From Blastococcus aurantiacus (GTDB taxonomy: Bacteria; Actinomycetota; Actinomycetes; Mycobacteriales; Geodermatophilaceae): a stretch of DNA of 64,000 nucleotides. The notes beneath the pieces are model-generated. The model saw only the letters and a list, made by a program, of their open reading frames with translations, made no database searches and was not told the DNA's origin. Numbering within the stretch: position 1 is the first letter of the stretch; each line of letters begins with the position of its first letter. The position numbers and the translations under genes were made by a program. The stretch covers positions 1 through 64,000 of the forward strand of contig NZ_FNBT01000006.1 in NCBI RefSeq assembly GCF_900102425.1, given 5' to 3'. Of this stretch, positions 41,028 through 50,780 are shown in pieces.

Positions 41028-41945
41028 GTGACCCACCTCACGTCGGAGCACGTCGCGCCCGAGCCGGCGGCCGACCTCTCCGGCCCGGACGCGCTCGCGG
41101 CGGCGCTCGAGGGCACCGGCTACCTGCCCGACGAGGGGCTGGCCACCGCCGCGTACCTGGCCCTGGCGATGCACCGTCCGCTGTTCCTGGAGGGCGAGGC
41201 CGGCGTCGGCAAGACCGCCTTGGCGCACGCGCTCGCCGAGGTCACCGGCCGGCCGATCTACCGGCTGCAGTGCTACGAGGGCCTGGAGGCCAGCCAGGCC
41301 CTCTACGACTGGGACTTCGGGCGCCAGCTGCTGCACCTGCGCGCCGCCGAGGCCGCGCACGCCGCCGACGACCCCGGCGCGCTGGAGGCCTCCCTCTACG
41401 ACCGGCGCTTCCTGCTCGCCCGCCCGCTGCTGCAAGCGCTCGAGGACTCGCCCTCGGTGCTGCTGATCGACGAGATCGACCGGGCCGACGACGAGTTCGA
41501 GGCGTTCCTGCTCGAGGTCCTCTCCGACTTCACCATCTCCATCCCGGAGCTCGGGACGGTGCGCGCGACGACGCCGCCCCTGGTGGTCCTCACCTCCAAC
41601 CGCACCCGCGAGGTGCACGACGCCCTCAAGCGGCGCTGCCTGTACCACTGGCTGGAGCACCCCGGCTTCGACCGCGAGGTGGCGATCCTGCGCCGGCGGC
41701 TGCCCGAGGTGACCGAACGGCTGGCCCGCGAGGTGGCCCGGGCGACGGCCCGCCTGCGCACCCTGGACCTGCTCAAGCCCCCGGGGATCGCCGAGGCGAT
41801 GGACTGGGCGGCCGCGCTGCACACCCTGGGCGCCCGCGAGCTGGACCCCGACACCGCCGCCCGCACGCTCGGCGCGGTGCTCAAGTACCGCGAGGACACC
41901 GAGCGGGTGCGGCAGCAGGTGGAGGCGGTGCTCGCCGATGGCTGA
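41028..41945 (+). CDS. MoxR-type AAA ATPase (CoxD-like)
   Basis: The 305-aa ATPase has Walker A GEAGVGKTAL, Walker B LLIDEIDRAD, sensor LTSNRTREVHDALKRRC and the MoxR C-terminal lid. In cox clusters the homologue CoxD acts with CoxE in maturation of the Mo-Cu site. GATGCT ends 6 nt before GTG 41028. The stop overlaps the vWA gene by 8 nt and lies in the structured repeat (copy 2). Confidence 0.9.
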   Translation: MTHLTSEHVAPEPAADLSGPDALAAALEGTGYLPDEGLATAAYLALAMHRPLFLEGEAGVGKTALAHALAEVTGRPIYRLQCYEGLEASQALYDWDFGRQLLHLRAAEAAHAADDPGALEASLYDRRFLLARPLLQALEDSPSVLLIDEIDRADDEFEAFLLEVLSDFTISIPELGTVRATTPPLVVLTSNRTREVHDALKRRCLYHWLEHPGFDREVAILRRRLPEVTERLAREVARATARLRTLDLLKPPGIAEAMDWAAALHTLGARELDPDTAARTLGAVLKYREDTERVRQQVEAVLADG

Positions 41946-43113
41946 AGAAGGACCCCGTCCCCCTCACCCCTCGCAGGCTCGGGCCGAGCCTCTGGACGGG
42001 GCCGTTCCAGCACCTCACGATGTGGTGGACACCATGCTGGGGTTCGCCCGCACCCTGCGGGCGGCCGGGGTGGCGGCGTCCCCCGACCGCGTCGAGGCGA
42101 TGCTCGCCGCGGTGGGCGCGCTCGACGTGCTCGACGCGGGCGACGTCTACTGGGCCGGCCGGCTCACCCTCTGCTCCTCCCCCGACGACCTGGACCGCTA
42201 CGACGCCGCCTTCTCCGCCTGGTTCGGCGGCCAGCGACCCCGCGCCCCGCGCAGCGCACCGCCTGCGCGCCGGGTGGTCTCCGCCATGGCCCCGCTCGAC
42301 GCCGGCTCCGGCGACGGAGCGGAGCCCGGCGCCCAGGAGCTCGCCGTCCGGGCCAGCGCCGCGGAGGTGCTGCGGCACCGCGACGTGGCGGAGCTCGGCC
42401 CGGCGGAGCTGGAGCACCTGCGCCGGCTGTTCGCCGTGCTGCGGCCGGCCGCGCCGATGCGTCCCTCGCGGCGCCGGCGGCCGAGCCCGGCCGGCCCCGT
42501 CCACCCCGGGCGCACCGTGCGCCGCGCCCTGCGCGACGGCGGGGAGGTGACCCGGCTGCTGCACCGGCGCGCCGCCCCGCGTGCCCGCCGCGTCGTCCTC
42601 CTGGTCGACGTGTCCGGCTCGATGAGCCCCTACGCCGACGCGCTGCTGCGCTTCGCCCACGTGGCGGTGCGCTCCCGACCGACGTCGACCGAGGTGTTCA
42701 CCGTGGGCACCCGGCTGACCCGGGTCACCCGCGAGCTGCGGCTGCGCGACCCCGAGCGGGCGCTGGCCGCCGGCGGCTCCGCGATCCCGGACTGGTCGGG
42801 CGGCACGCGGCTCGGCGAGGTGCTCAAGGCATTCCTGGACCGCTGGGGCCAGCGCGGCACGGCCCGTGGCGCCGTCGTCGTCGTGTGCAGCGACGGCTGG
42901 GAGCGGGGCGGCACCGAGGTGCTCGCGGAGCAGATGGCGCGGCTGCGGCGGCTGGCGCACGCCGTGGTGTGGGTGAATCCGCACAAGGGCCGGCCCGGCT
43001 ACGAACCGCTGGCCGCGGGCATGCGGGCGGCGCTGCCCTCGGTCGACCACTTCGTCGCCGGGCACAGCATGGCCGCGTTCGAGGAGCTGACAGGGGTGAT
43101 CCAGCGTGCGTGA
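41938..43113 (+). CDS. vWA domain protein (CoxE-like)
   Basis: The protein (391 aa as annotated) has a long N-terminal helical part and a C-terminal vWA domain from RRVVLLVDVSGSMSPYADALLRF, a MIDAS (DxSGS), with GGTRLGEVLKAFLDRW and VVVVCSDGWERGGTE. Such proteins partner MoxR ATPases. The first 28 codons are the structured repeat, and the family sequence proper begins at DVVDTMLGFARTLRAAG. Thus GTG 42022, GTG 42025 or ATG 42034 may be the real start. It overlaps the next gene by 8 nt. Confidence 0.88.
   Translation: MAEEGPRPPHPSQARAEPLDGAVPAPHDVVDTMLGFARTLRAAGVAASPDRVEAMLAAVGALDVLDAGDVYWAGRLTLCSSPDDLDRYDAAFSAWFGGQRPRAPRSAPPARRVVSAMAPLDAGSGDGAEPGAQELAVRASAAEVLRHRDVAELGPAELEHLRRLFAVLRPAAPMRPSRRRRPSPAGPVHPGRTVRRALRDGGEVTRLLHRRAAPRARRVVLLVDVSGSMSPYADALLRFAHVAVRSRPTSTEVFTVGTRLTRVTRELRLRDPERALAAGGSAIPDWSGGTRLGEVLKAFLDRWGQRGTARGAVVVVCSDGWERGGTEVLAEQMARLRRLAHAVVWVNPHKGRPGYEPLAAGMRAALPSVDHFVAGHSMAAFEELTGVIQRA
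41942..42010 (+). repeat. Structured dispersed repeat, copy 2, at the MoxR/vWA junction
   Basis: It begins CTGAAGAAGGACCCCGT like copy 1 (3326), has the outer stem GGACCCCGTCC with GGACGGGGCC and a perfect inner stem AGGCTCG-GGC-CGAGCCT. It provides the MoxR stop codon and encodes the N-terminus of the vWA frame. Confidence 0.72.
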
Positions 43114-44227
43114 TGTTCTCGATGAACTGGTGGGCTGGTGGCAGGCGGGGGAGACCGTCGGCATGGGGACGGTGGTGGCCACCTGGCGCTCCGCTCCCCG
43201 GCCGGCCGGCGCCGCCATGCTCGTCGGCCCGGACGGCACGGCGGTCGGCAGCGTCTCCGGCGGCTGCGTCGAGGGCGCGGTCTACGAGGAGGCCCAGGAC
43301 GCCGTCGGCACCGGCGAGCCGGCGCTGCGGCGCTACGGGGTCAGCGACGACGACGCGTTCGCCGTCGGGCTGACCTGCGGCGGGATCCTCGACGTCTTCG
43401 TCGAGACGGTCTCGCGGGAGTCGTTCCCCGAGCTGGGCGAGGTCAAGCAGTCGGTCGACCGGCACGAACCGGTCGCCGTCGTCACCTGCGTCGCCGGCCC
43501 CGACGACCGGCTCGGCCGGCGCCTGGTGGTCTGGCCGGACCGCGCCTCGGGCACCCTCGGCACGCAGCGCCTGGACGACGCCGTCGCCGCGGACGCCCGC
43601 GGCATGCTCGCCGCCGGCCGCACCGGGATGCTGCACGTCGGCCACGACGGCGAGCGGCGCGGCGACGAGCTGGAGCTCTTCGTCAACGCCTTCGCTCCGC
43701 GGGCGCGGATGGTGGTCTTCGGCGCGATCGACTTCGCCGCGGCCGTCGCGCGGGTCGGGTCCTTCCTCGGCTACCGGGTCACGGTGTGCGACGCGCGCCC
43801 GGTGTTCGCCACGCCGCGGCGCTTCCCCGAGGCCGACGAGGTGGTCGTGGAGTGGCCGCACCGGTACCTGCAGGCCGAGGTGGACGCCGGGCGGATCGAC
43901 GAGCGCACCGTGCTGTGCGTGCTCACCCACGACCCGAAGTTCGACGTCCCGCTGCTGGAGGTCGCGCTGCGGCTGCCGGTGGCCTACGTCGGCGCGATGG
44001 GTTCCCGGCGCACGCACGAGGAACGCATGGCGCGGCTCGCCGAGGCAGGCCTGACCGGGCCGGAGCTCGCCCGGTTGTCCTCGCCGATCGGGCTGGACCT
44101 GGGCGCCCGCACGCCGGAGGAGACCGCCGTGTCCATCGCCGCGGAGATCATCGCCGGACGCTGGGGCGGCTCGGGGGAGCGGCTGGCGGGCACCGAGGGG
44201 CCGATCCACCGCACCGCCGAACGCTGA
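43106..44227 (+). CDS. XdhC/CoxI family maturation protein
   Basis: The 373-aa protein has an N-terminal XdhC domain (GTVVATWRSAPRPAGAAMLVGPDGTAVGSVSGGCVEGAVYEEA, LTCGGILDVFVE) and a C-terminal Rossmann domain (MVVFGAIDFAAAVARVGSFLGYRVTVCDARPVFATP, YVGAMGSRRTHEERMARL). XdhC-type chaperones bind and sulfurate the molybdenum cofactor before insertion into hydroxylases. GTG 43106 overlaps the vWA stop by 8 nt. Confidence 0.92.
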   Translation: MRDVLDELVGWWQAGETVGMGTVVATWRSAPRPAGAAMLVGPDGTAVGSVSGGCVEGAVYEEAQDAVGTGEPALRRYGVSDDDAFAVGLTCGGILDVFVETVSRESFPELGEVKQSVDRHEPVAVVTCVAGPDDRLGRRLVVWPDRASGTLGTQRLDDAVAADARGMLAAGRTGMLHVGHDGERRGDELELFVNAFAPRARMVVFGAIDFAAAVARVGSFLGYRVTVCDARPVFATPRRFPEADEVVVEWPHRYLQAEVDAGRIDERTVLCVLTHDPKFDVPLLEVALRLPVAYVGAMGSRRTHEERMARLAEAGLTGPELARLSSPIGLDLGARTPEETAVSIAAEIIAGRWGGSGERLAGTEGPIHRTAER

Positions 44228-44246
44228 CCCGCGACCGCCGCGCAGG

Positions 44247-44286
44247 TAAGTGTGGCCTAAGTCACTTTTCTTGCGTAAGACTCCGC
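44247..44286 (+). promoter_or_regulatory. AT-rich promoter region of the cox structural operon
   Basis: Between the xdhC-like stop and coxS is the most AT-rich patch nearby. It carries AAGTG...CACTT (44248-44267) as an inverted repeat with the direct repeat TAAGT inside, and TAAGAC (44276-44281) as a possible -10. It probably gives the structural operon its own regulated promoter. Confidence 0.45.
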
Positions 44287-44325
44287 TGCAGGTGACCGAG
44301 CCCAGGTGGCCAGAGCGGAGGATCC

Positions 44326-44847
44326 GTGACCCAGATTTCGGTGCGCGTGGACGGGGCGTCCTACACGGACGACGTCGAACCCAGGACCCTCCTGGTCCAC
44401 TACCTCAGGGAACATCTCGGCAAGGTGGGCACCGTCGTCGGCTGCGACACGAGCAACTGCGGGGCCTGCACGGTGCACCTGGACGGCGAGGCGGTGAAGA
44501 GCTGCACGGTGCTGGCGGTCCAGGCCGACGGCAGCGAGGTCACCACCATCGAGGGCATCTCGGGAGGGGACGGAGCGCAGGACGGCTCGCTGCATCCCAT
44601 GCAAAAGGCGTTCCACGAGATGCACGGCCTGCAGTGCGGCTACTGCACACCGGGGATGATCATGGCGTCGATCGACCTCGTGGCCGACAACCCGGACCCC
44701 AGCGAGCACGAGGTGCGCGAGGGCATCGAGGGCAACCTCTGCCGCTGCACCGGCTACCAGAACATCGTCCGCGCCGTGCAGCAGGCGGCTGCCGAGATGC
44801 GCGGCAGCGCCCCCGCCGCCCCGGACACGCTCGGAGCGCAGGCATGA
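44326..44847 (+). CDS. coxS: Form II CO dehydrogenase-type small subunit, 2x[2Fe-2S]
   Basis: The 173-aa subunit carries two iron-sulfur clusters that pass electrons from the Mo site to FAD. The plant-type cluster uses C40, C45, C48 and C60 ([16 protein letters not shown]). The second uses C104, C107, C139 and C141 ([22 protein letters not shown]). GTG 44326 follows GGAGGA. The order S-L-M is that of form II clusters; form I is M-S-L. Confidence 0.94.
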   Translation: MTQISVRVDGASYTDDVEPRTLLVHYLREHLGKVGTVVGCDTSNCGACTVHLDGEAVKSCTVLAVQADGSEVTTIEGISGGDGAQDGSLHPMQKAFHEMHGLQCGYCTPGMIMASIDLVADNPDPSEHEVREGIEGNLCRCTGYQNIVRAVQQAAAEMRGSAPAAPDTLGAQA

Positions 44848-47339
44848 CCGCGGTGGAGGACCGGCCGGCGGTCGAGGCCCCGGCCAAGGAGGTCGGGCAG
44901 GCCCGCAAGCGCAAGGAGGACGCCCGCCTCATCACCGGGAGGACCACCTGGACCGACAACATGGTGCTTCCCGGGATGCTGCACCTCGCCGTGGTCCGCA
45001 GCCCGGTCGCGCACGCGAAGCTCGGCGCGATCGACGTCGAGGCGGCCCGCTCGGCGCCGAACGTCGTCGCCGTGTTCACCGGCCGCGACCTCGCCGAGGA
45101 GCAGGGCTCGATCCCCTGCGCCTGGCCGGTGACGCCGGAGATGGTCAACCCCGGGCACCCGTCGGTCGCCGTGGACGAGGTCAACCACGTGGGCGAGGCG
45201 GTCGCCGTCATCGTGGCCCGCAGCAAGGCCGCCGCCCAGGACGCCGTCGAGCTCGTCGACGTCGACTACGACCCGCTGCCCGTCGTCCTCGACATGGAGC
45301 AGGCGCTCGCCGACGGCGCCGCCCTCACCCACGACCACGTGGCGTCCAACGAGAGCTTCCGCTGGATCTTCGACGCCGGCGACGCAGGCACCGGTCAGAA
45401 CACCGACGAGGCGTTCGCGAACGCCGACGTGGTGGTGAGACGGCGGTTCGTCCAGCAGCGGCTAATCCCGGCGTTCATGGAGCCGCGCTCCACCGTCGTC
45501 CAGCCCCAGGGCGACAACTACACGATGTGGTCCTCCACCCAGGTGCCGCACATCCTGCGGATCATGCTGGCGATGACCACCGGGGTCCCGGAGCACAAGC
45601 TGCGCGTCATCGCCCCGGACGTCGGCGGCGGGTTCGGCGGCAAGCTGCAGGTCACGCCCGAGGAGGTCATCACCCTGCTGGTGGCCAAGCGGCTCGGCAA
45701 GCCGGTCAAGTGGACCGAGACCCGCAGCGAGTCGCTGATGAGCGGCCACCACGGCCGCGACCAGATCCAGTACGTGGACATCGCGGCCGACCGCGAGGGG
45801 AACGTCCTGGGCCTGAAGGTCCACATCCTCGCGGACATGGGCGCCTACCTGCGGCTGGTCACGCCGGGCGTGCCCATCCTGGGCGCCTTCATGTTCCCGG
45901 CGATCTACAAGTTCCCCGCCTACCGGTTCGACTGCCAGGGCGTCTTCACCAACAAGACGCCCACCGACGCCTACCGGGGCGCCGGCCGGCCCGAGGCGAC
46001 CTTCGCCATCGAGCGGATCATGGACGAGCTGGCCGTCGAGCTGGGCATGGACCCGCTCGAGCTGCGCCGGAAGAACTGGATCGGGGCCGAGGAGTTCCCG
46101 TTCACCACGGTGGCCGGGCTCGAGTACGACAGCGGCGACTACGACGAGGCGACCCGGCAGGCGCTGGAGCTGCTCGGCTACGACGAGCTGCGCGAGGAGC
46201 AGCGCCGGCGTCGTGAGTCGAACGACCCGGTGCAGCTCGGCATCGGCTTCTCGACCTTCACCGAGATGTGCGGCCTGGCGCCCTCCCGGGTGCTCGGCTC
46301 GCTCTCCTACGGCGCCGGCGGCTGGGAGCACGCCTCGATCCGGATGCTCCCCACCGGCAAGGTCGAGGTGGTCACCGGCTCCACCCCGCACGGGCAGGGC
46401 CACGAGACGGCGTGGAGCCAGCTGGTCGCCGACGAGCTCGGCGTCCCCTTCGAGGACGTCGAGGTGCTGCACGGCGACACGGCCATCTCCCCGCGTGGCC
46501 TGGACACCTACGGCTCCCGGTCGCTCGTGGTCGGCGGCGCCGCGGTGGTCAACGCGGCGCAGAAGGTCGTGGCCAAGGCCCGCACCGTCGCCGCGCACCT
46601 CCTGGAGGCCAGCGAGGAGGACCTGCAGTTCGAGGGCGGGACGTTCTCCGTGCGGGGCACCCCGGGCACGGGCGTGTCCATCCAGGAGCTGGCGCTGGCG
46701 ACCTTCGCGGCGCACAACTTCCCCGAGGGCGTGGAGCCCTCGCTGGACGCCGACGCCACCTTCGACCCGGTCAACTTCTCCTTCCCCCACGGCACGCACG
46801 TCTGCGCCATGGAGGTGGACACCCAGACCGGCATGGTGAAGATCCGCAAGTACGCGTGCGTCGACGACGTCGGGAAGATCGTCAACCCGCTCATCGTCGA
46901 GGGCCAGGTGCACGGCGGCCTCGCCCAGGGCATCGCGCAGGCGCTGTACGAGGAGGCCGTCTACGACGTCGACGGCAACCTCACCACCGGCACGTTCGTC
47001 GACTACCTCGTCCCCTCGGCCGCCGACCTGCCGCACTTCGACACCGCCAACACGGTGCACGAGGCGCCGGGCAACCCGATCGGGGCCAAGGGGGTCGGCG
47101 AGGCCGGCTGCATCGCCTCGACGCCGGCCGTCGTCAACGCCGCGCTCGACGCCGTCCGCCACCTCGGGGTGTCGGACATCCTCATGCCGCTCACCCCGGA
47201 ACGCGTGTGGCGGGCCCTCCATCACGGCGGGGACGGCGGGGACCGCGCGACAGCGGGCACCAACGCCTATGGCGGCGCGCAGACCGAGACCACCGCCGGC
47301 GTCTCCACGCCGGAGTCGCGCCTGGGAGGCGACCGATGA
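44844..47339 (+). CDS. coxL: Form II CO dehydrogenase-type molybdenum large subunit
   Basis: The 831-aa subunit holds the Mo-cytosine-dinucleotide cofactor. It has [49 protein letters not shown] (cofactor contact) and [17 protein letters not shown] with the catalytic Glu region. The active-site loop reads AYRGAGR (376-382), the form II signature, while genuine CO-oxidising form I enzymes have AYXCSFR with the Cu-binding Cys. So CO oxidation is unproven; another small-molecule or aldehyde/purine-like hydroxylation is possible. It overlaps coxS and coxM. Confidence 0.93.
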   Translation: MTAVEDRPAVEAPAKEVGQARKRKEDARLITGRTTWTDNMVLPGMLHLAVVRSPVAHAKLGAIDVEAARSAPNVVAVFTGRDLAEEQGSIPCAWPVTPEMVNPGHPSVAVDEVNHVGEAVAVIVARSKAAAQDAVELVDVDYDPLPVVLDMEQALADGAALTHDHVASNESFRWIFDAGDAGTGQNTDEAFANADVVVRRRFVQQRLIPAFMEPRSTVVQPQGDNYTMWSSTQVPHILRIMLAMTTGVPEHKLRVIAPDVGGGFGGKLQVTPEEVITLLVAKRLGKPVKWTETRSESLMSGHHGRDQIQYVDIAADREGNVLGLKVHILADMGAYLRLVTPGVPILGAFMFPAIYKFPAYRFDCQGVFTNKTPTDAYRGAGRPEATFAIERIMDELAVELGMDPLELRRKNWIGAEEFPFTTVAGLEYDSGDYDEATRQALELLGYDELREEQRRRRESNDPVQLGIGFSTFTEMCGLAPSRVLGSLSYGAGGWEHASIRMLPTGKVEVVTGSTPHGQGHETAWSQLVADELGVPFEDVEVLHGDTAISPRGLDTYGSRSLVVGGAAVVNAAQKVVAKARTVAAHLLEASEEDLQFEGGTFSVRGTPGTGVSIQELALATFAAHNFPEGVEPSLDADATFDPVNFSFPHGTHVCAMEVDTQTGMVKIRKYACVDDVGKIVNPLIVEGQVHGGLAQGIAQALYEEAVYDVDGNLTTGTFVDYLVPSAADLPHFDTANTVHEAPGNPIGAKGVGEAGCIASTPAVVNAALDAVRHLGVSDILMPLTPERVWRALHHGGDGGDRATAGTNAYGGAQTETTAGVSTPESRLGGDR

Positions 47340-48199
47340 TCCCCGCGCCCTTCGACTACGTCCGACCGGCCACGGTGGACGAGGCGCTCCGGGCGCTCGC
47401 CGACGGCGGCGAGGACGCCAAGATCCTCGCCGGCGGGCAGTCGCTGATCCCGGTGATGCGGCTGCGCCTGGCCGCGCCGTCCGTGGTCGTCGACCTGACC
47501 CGCGTGGCGGAGTTGCGCGGCGTCCGGGAGGACGGCGACGCGCTCGTGATCGGCGCGATGACCACCCACTCCGACGTCGTCAGCGACCCGCTGATCGCGC
47601 AGCACGCGCCGCTGATCGCCCAGGCGACCGAGACCGTCGCCGACCGCCAGGTGCGCCACCGGGGGACCTTCGGCGGAGCGCTCGCGCACGCCGACCCGGC
47701 CGGTGACCTGCCGGCGGTCGCGCTCGCCCTGGACGCGGAGTTCGTCATCGCCGGGCCGGCAGGCCGCCGCACCGTGCCGGCGCGGGAGTTCTTCGTGGAC
47801 TACCTGACGACCGCGCTGGCCGAGGACGAGATCCTGGTCGAGATCCGGGTCCCGAAGCTGGCCGGCCAGTGGGGGATGCACTACGAGAAGTTCAACCGGG
47901 TGGCGCAGGCCTGGTCGATCGTCGCCGTGGCGGCGGCGGTGCGACGGGAGGACGGGCACATCGCCGAGGCGCGGATCGGGCTGACCAACATGGGCCCCAC
48001 CCCGCTGCGGGCGACCGCGACCGAGCAGGCGCTGGCCGGCGTGGCCGCCGGTGCCGACGCGATCGCCGGGGCGGCCGCGCACGCGGCCGAGGGCACCGCG
48101 CCCAGCGACGACCTGAACGCCAAGGCGGACTACCGCGAGCACCTGGCCCGGGTCCTCACCCGCCGGGCGGTCGCGGCGGCCGCCGGCCTCCCGGCGTAG
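47336..48199 (+). CDS. coxM: Form II CO dehydrogenase-type FAD subunit
   Basis: The 287-aa subunit binds FAD: AGGQSLIPVMRLRLA and GTFGGALAHADPAGDLPAVALAL are the two flavin-contact motifs, and the C-terminal CODH_C domain (GQWGMHYEKFNRVAQAWSIVAVAAAV, IGLTNMGPTPLRATATEQAL) follows. It overlaps coxL by ATGA and precedes coxG by 9 nt. Confidence 0.94.
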   Translation: MIPAPFDYVRPATVDEALRALADGGEDAKILAGGQSLIPVMRLRLAAPSVVVDLTRVAELRGVREDGDALVIGAMTTHSDVVSDPLIAQHAPLIAQATETVADRQVRHRGTFGGALAHADPAGDLPAVALALDAEFVIAGPAGRRTVPAREFFVDYLTTALAEDEILVEIRVPKLAGQWGMHYEKFNRVAQAWSIVAVAAAVRREDGHIAEARIGLTNMGPTPLRATATEQALAGVAAGADAIAGAAAHAAEGTAPSDDLNAKADYREHLARVLTRRAVAAAAGLPA

Positions 48200-48208
48200 G
48201 GGTTTCAC

Positions 48209-48961
48209 GTGCAACTCGAGAACTCCTTCACCGTCCCCGTGCCCGTCGACGAGGCGTGGCGCGTGCTGCTCGACATCGAGCGCATCGCGCCGTGCATGCC
48301 GGGCGCCGCCCTCGACTCGGTCACCGGCGACGACTTCACCGGCCGGGTGAAGGTCAAGCTCGGGGTGATCACGCTGACCTACCAAGGCAAGGCGTCGTTC
48401 GTCGAGAAGGACGAGGCGGCGCACCGCGCGGTCATCGACGCCCGGGGCCGGGACCAGCGGGGCAACGGCACGGCGTCGGCCGTCGTCACCGCGACGCTCG
48501 CGGCCGAGGGCGAGCGCACGCGGGTCGACGTCCTCACCGACCTGAACATCACCGGCCGGCCGGCCCAGTTCGGCCGGGGCGTGATGACCGACGTCGGCAA
48601 CAAGCTGCTCGGCCAGTTCGCCGACCGGCTGGCCGCCCAGCTCGGCGCCGGCGACCAGCAGGCCGCGACGTCCCCGGCCGCGGCGACCGTCCCGGCACCT
48701 GCGGTGTCCCCGGAAGGCGCGGTGTCCCCGGAAGGCGCGGTGTCCCCGGAAGGCGCGCTGTCCCCGGAGGTCGCGCCGGTCGCGGCGGCGGTGGCGTCGG
48801 TGCCGTCCGTTCCGCGCCCCCTGCAGCAGCCGACCACCGAGCCCGAGCCGATCAACCTGCTCGAGGTCGCCGGCGGGGCCGCCGCGAGCCGGTACGCGGG
48901 CCCGGCCGCGGGCCTCGGTCTCCTGCTCCTGGTCTTCCTACTGGGCCGCCGCCGTCGCTGA
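48209..48961 (+). CDS. coxG: CoxG family SRPBCC protein with a membrane anchor
   Basis: The 250-aa protein has an SRPBCC fold (residues 1-150: QLENSFTVPVPVDEAWRVLLDIERIAPCMPGAAL, VTATLAAEGERTRVDVLTDLNITGRPAQFGRGVM) followed by a Ser-Pro-Glu-Gly repeat and a C-terminal helix (AGPAAGLGLLLLVFLLG, then RRRR). CoxG is thought to recruit CO dehydrogenase to the membrane. The tail places the globular domain in the cytoplasm. Start is GTG 48209. Confidence 0.9.
   Translation: MQLENSFTVPVPVDEAWRVLLDIERIAPCMPGAALDSVTGDDFTGRVKVKLGVITLTYQGKASFVEKDEAAHRAVIDARGRDQRGNGTASAVVTATLAAEGERTRVDVLTDLNITGRPAQFGRGVMTDVGNKLLGQFADRLAAQLGAGDQQAATSPAAATVPAPAVSPEGAVSPEGAVSPEGALSPEVAPVAAAVASVPSVPRPLQQPTTEPEPINLLEVAGGAAASRYAGPAAGLGLLLLVFLLGRRRR
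48709..48767 (+). repeat. Tandem 18-bp repeat in coxG
   Basis: Three and a half copies of an 18-nt unit (GTGTCCCCGGAAGGCGCG-type) encode SPEGAV repeats between the globular domain and the membrane anchor. In-frame slippage would change linker length without breaking the gene. Confidence 0.75.
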
Positions 48962-49103
48962 TCCGGCGCACCGACGGCCGTTTCGGCCGTGGGTACTTGA
49001 GCGGACACGACCCGGCGTGGCATAACTGATCCGCGACGGCTCTCGTGCGTCGCGCTTCTCCGGGCGTCCGCGCGGCGGGCGGACGACCGGAGGGGGCACG
49101 GGC

Positions 49104-50708
49104 ATGACGCTGCCGGACGGCGACCACGTCCTGGCCTCGATGCCCGTCGGCTTCATGGCCATCAGCGCCGAATGGATCATCACGCACGTCAACCCCGCGG
49201 CCGAGCGCACGTTGTTCATCGACGCGGCCGGCCTGGTGGGGCGCGACTTCTGGGACGCCTACCCCGAGAACCTGCACAACGAGTTCGGGCGCGCCTACCG
49301 CACCGCCATGGACGACCGCGTCACCACCACCGTCGAGGCCTTCTACCCCGAACCGCTCGACCGCTGGTACAGCGCGGAGGCCGTGCCGGTCGAGGACGGA
49401 GTGCACCTGTACTTCACCGACATCACGGAGCGGCAGACGGCGCAGGACCGGCTGGCGGTGCTCGAGAGCATCGGCGCCGAGCTCGGGGCCACCCTCGACC
49501 TGGACTCCGCCGTCGCCCGCATCCCGCGGCTCGTCGTGCCCCGGCTGGCCGACGGGTGCCTGCTCACCGTCATCGATCCCGACGGCCGCCCCCGGGACGT
49601 CGGCTCCTGGCACGTAGACCCGGAGCCGCGGCGGCTGATCGAGCGGTACGCGGAGGTGCGCCTGGCCGACCTGCCCCCGGACGCGCCTCTCCTGCGGGCG
49701 CTGCGGGACGGCGAGACCATCTCCTTCTCCGGCGCCCAGGCGCTGGCGTCGCTGCCCGAGGGCGAGGCCCGCCGGATCTTCCTCGGCGTGGGTGTCGGTC
49801 ACGCCGTGACGCTGCCGCTCCGGGGACACGGGCGGGTGGTCGGCGCCCTGACGCTGCTCATGCGCCGGCCGCAACCGCCGAGCGAGGCGGACCTGAGCAC
49901 CGCCCGCCAGGTGGCCGACCGCATCGGGCTGGTGCTCGACAACGCCCGGCTCTTCGACGAGCAGCGTCAGCTGGCCGAGGGCCTGCAGCGGAGCCTGCTC
50001 ACCGCGCCGCTGCAGCCCGACTACGCCGAGATCGTCGTCCGCTACACGCCGGCCGCCGAGGCGGCGCGCGTCGGCGGCGACTGGTACGACGCCTTCGTCC
50101 AGCCGTGCGGGGCCACGATGCTGGTCATCGGGGACGTCGCCGGGCACGACACCGAGGCCGCCGCGATGATGGGGCAGCTCCGCGCGCTGCTGCGCGGCAT
50201 CGCCACCTTCAGCGACGGGCCGCCCGCGGCGGTGCTCAGTGGTCTGGACGGTGCGATGAGCCAGCTGCAGGTGGGCACCTACGCCACCGCGGCGATCGCC
50301 CGCTTCGAGCAGGACGGGGTGCCCGACGACCTGACCCGCATGCGCTGGTCCAATGCCGGGCACCTGCCGCTGCTGGTGATCCACCCCGACGGGACCCTCC
50401 GCGAGCTCGGCGAGTGGCAGGGCGACCTGCTCCTCGGCGTGGACCCGGACGCCGTGCGCCAGGAGTCCGTCGTCGACCTGGCCGCCGGTACGACGGTCCT
50501 CATGTTCACCGACGGCCTCATCGAGCGCCGGTCCAGCGACCTGGACGTCGGCATGGAGCGGCTCCGCCAGGCCGCCGTGGAGCTGGCCGACCGGCCGCTG
50601 GGCGAGCTGTGCGACGAGATCATCGAGCGGCTGGTGAGCGGCCGGCCCGAGGACGACGTCGCCCTCGTGGCCATCCGGCTGTTCCGCCGTCCGGGACGCC
50701 GGGACTAG
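49104..50708 (+). CDS. PAS-GAF-PP2C (SpoIIE-type) serine phosphatase 3
   Basis: The 534-aa protein has PAS (about 1-110, SMPVGFMAISAEWIITHVNPAAERTLF), GAF (about 120-290) and PP2C (about 305-530) domains with GGDWYDAF, GDVAGHD, NAGHLPLL and MFTDGLIERR. The stretch VGSWHVDP to the end closely resembles the phosphatase at 19970, so the two are recent paralogues with different N-termini. It probably tunes a sigma or anti-anti-sigma phosphoprotein. GGAGGGGG precedes ATG 49104. Confidence 0.88.
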   Translation: MTLPDGDHVLASMPVGFMAISAEWIITHVNPAAERTLFIDAAGLVGRDFWDAYPENLHNEFGRAYRTAMDDRVTTTVEAFYPEPLDRWYSAEAVPVEDGVHLYFTDITERQTAQDRLAVLESIGAELGATLDLDSAVARIPRLVVPRLADGCLLTVIDPDGRPRDVGSWHVDPEPRRLIERYAEVRLADLPPDAPLLRALRDGETISFSGAQALASLPEGEARRIFLGVGVGHAVTLPLRGHGRVVGALTLLMRRPQPPSEADLSTARQVADRIGLVLDNARLFDEQRQLAEGLQRSLLTAPLQPDYAEIVVRYTPAAEAARVGGDWYDAFVQPCGATMLVIGDVAGHDTEAAAMMGQLRALLRGIATFSDGPPAAVLSGLDGAMSQLQVGTYATAAIARFEQDGVPDDLTRMRWSNAGHLPLLVIHPDGTLRELGEWQGDLLLGVDPDAVRQESVVDLAAGTTVLMFTDGLIERRSSDLDVGMERLRQAAVELADRPLGELCDEIIERLVSGRPEDDVALVAIRLFRRPGRRD

Positions 50709-50780
50709 CGCCCGGCACCAGGGCCACGGCCGGCGCCGGAGCCGGCTCCGAACGGCCTGCTCGTTGGTACCGTCTGGCCC

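Noticed and set aside
44844-47339. Assignment as a true form I CO dehydrogenase
   Set aside because: The active-site loop is AYRGAGR without the copper-binding cysteine, and gene order is S-L-M.
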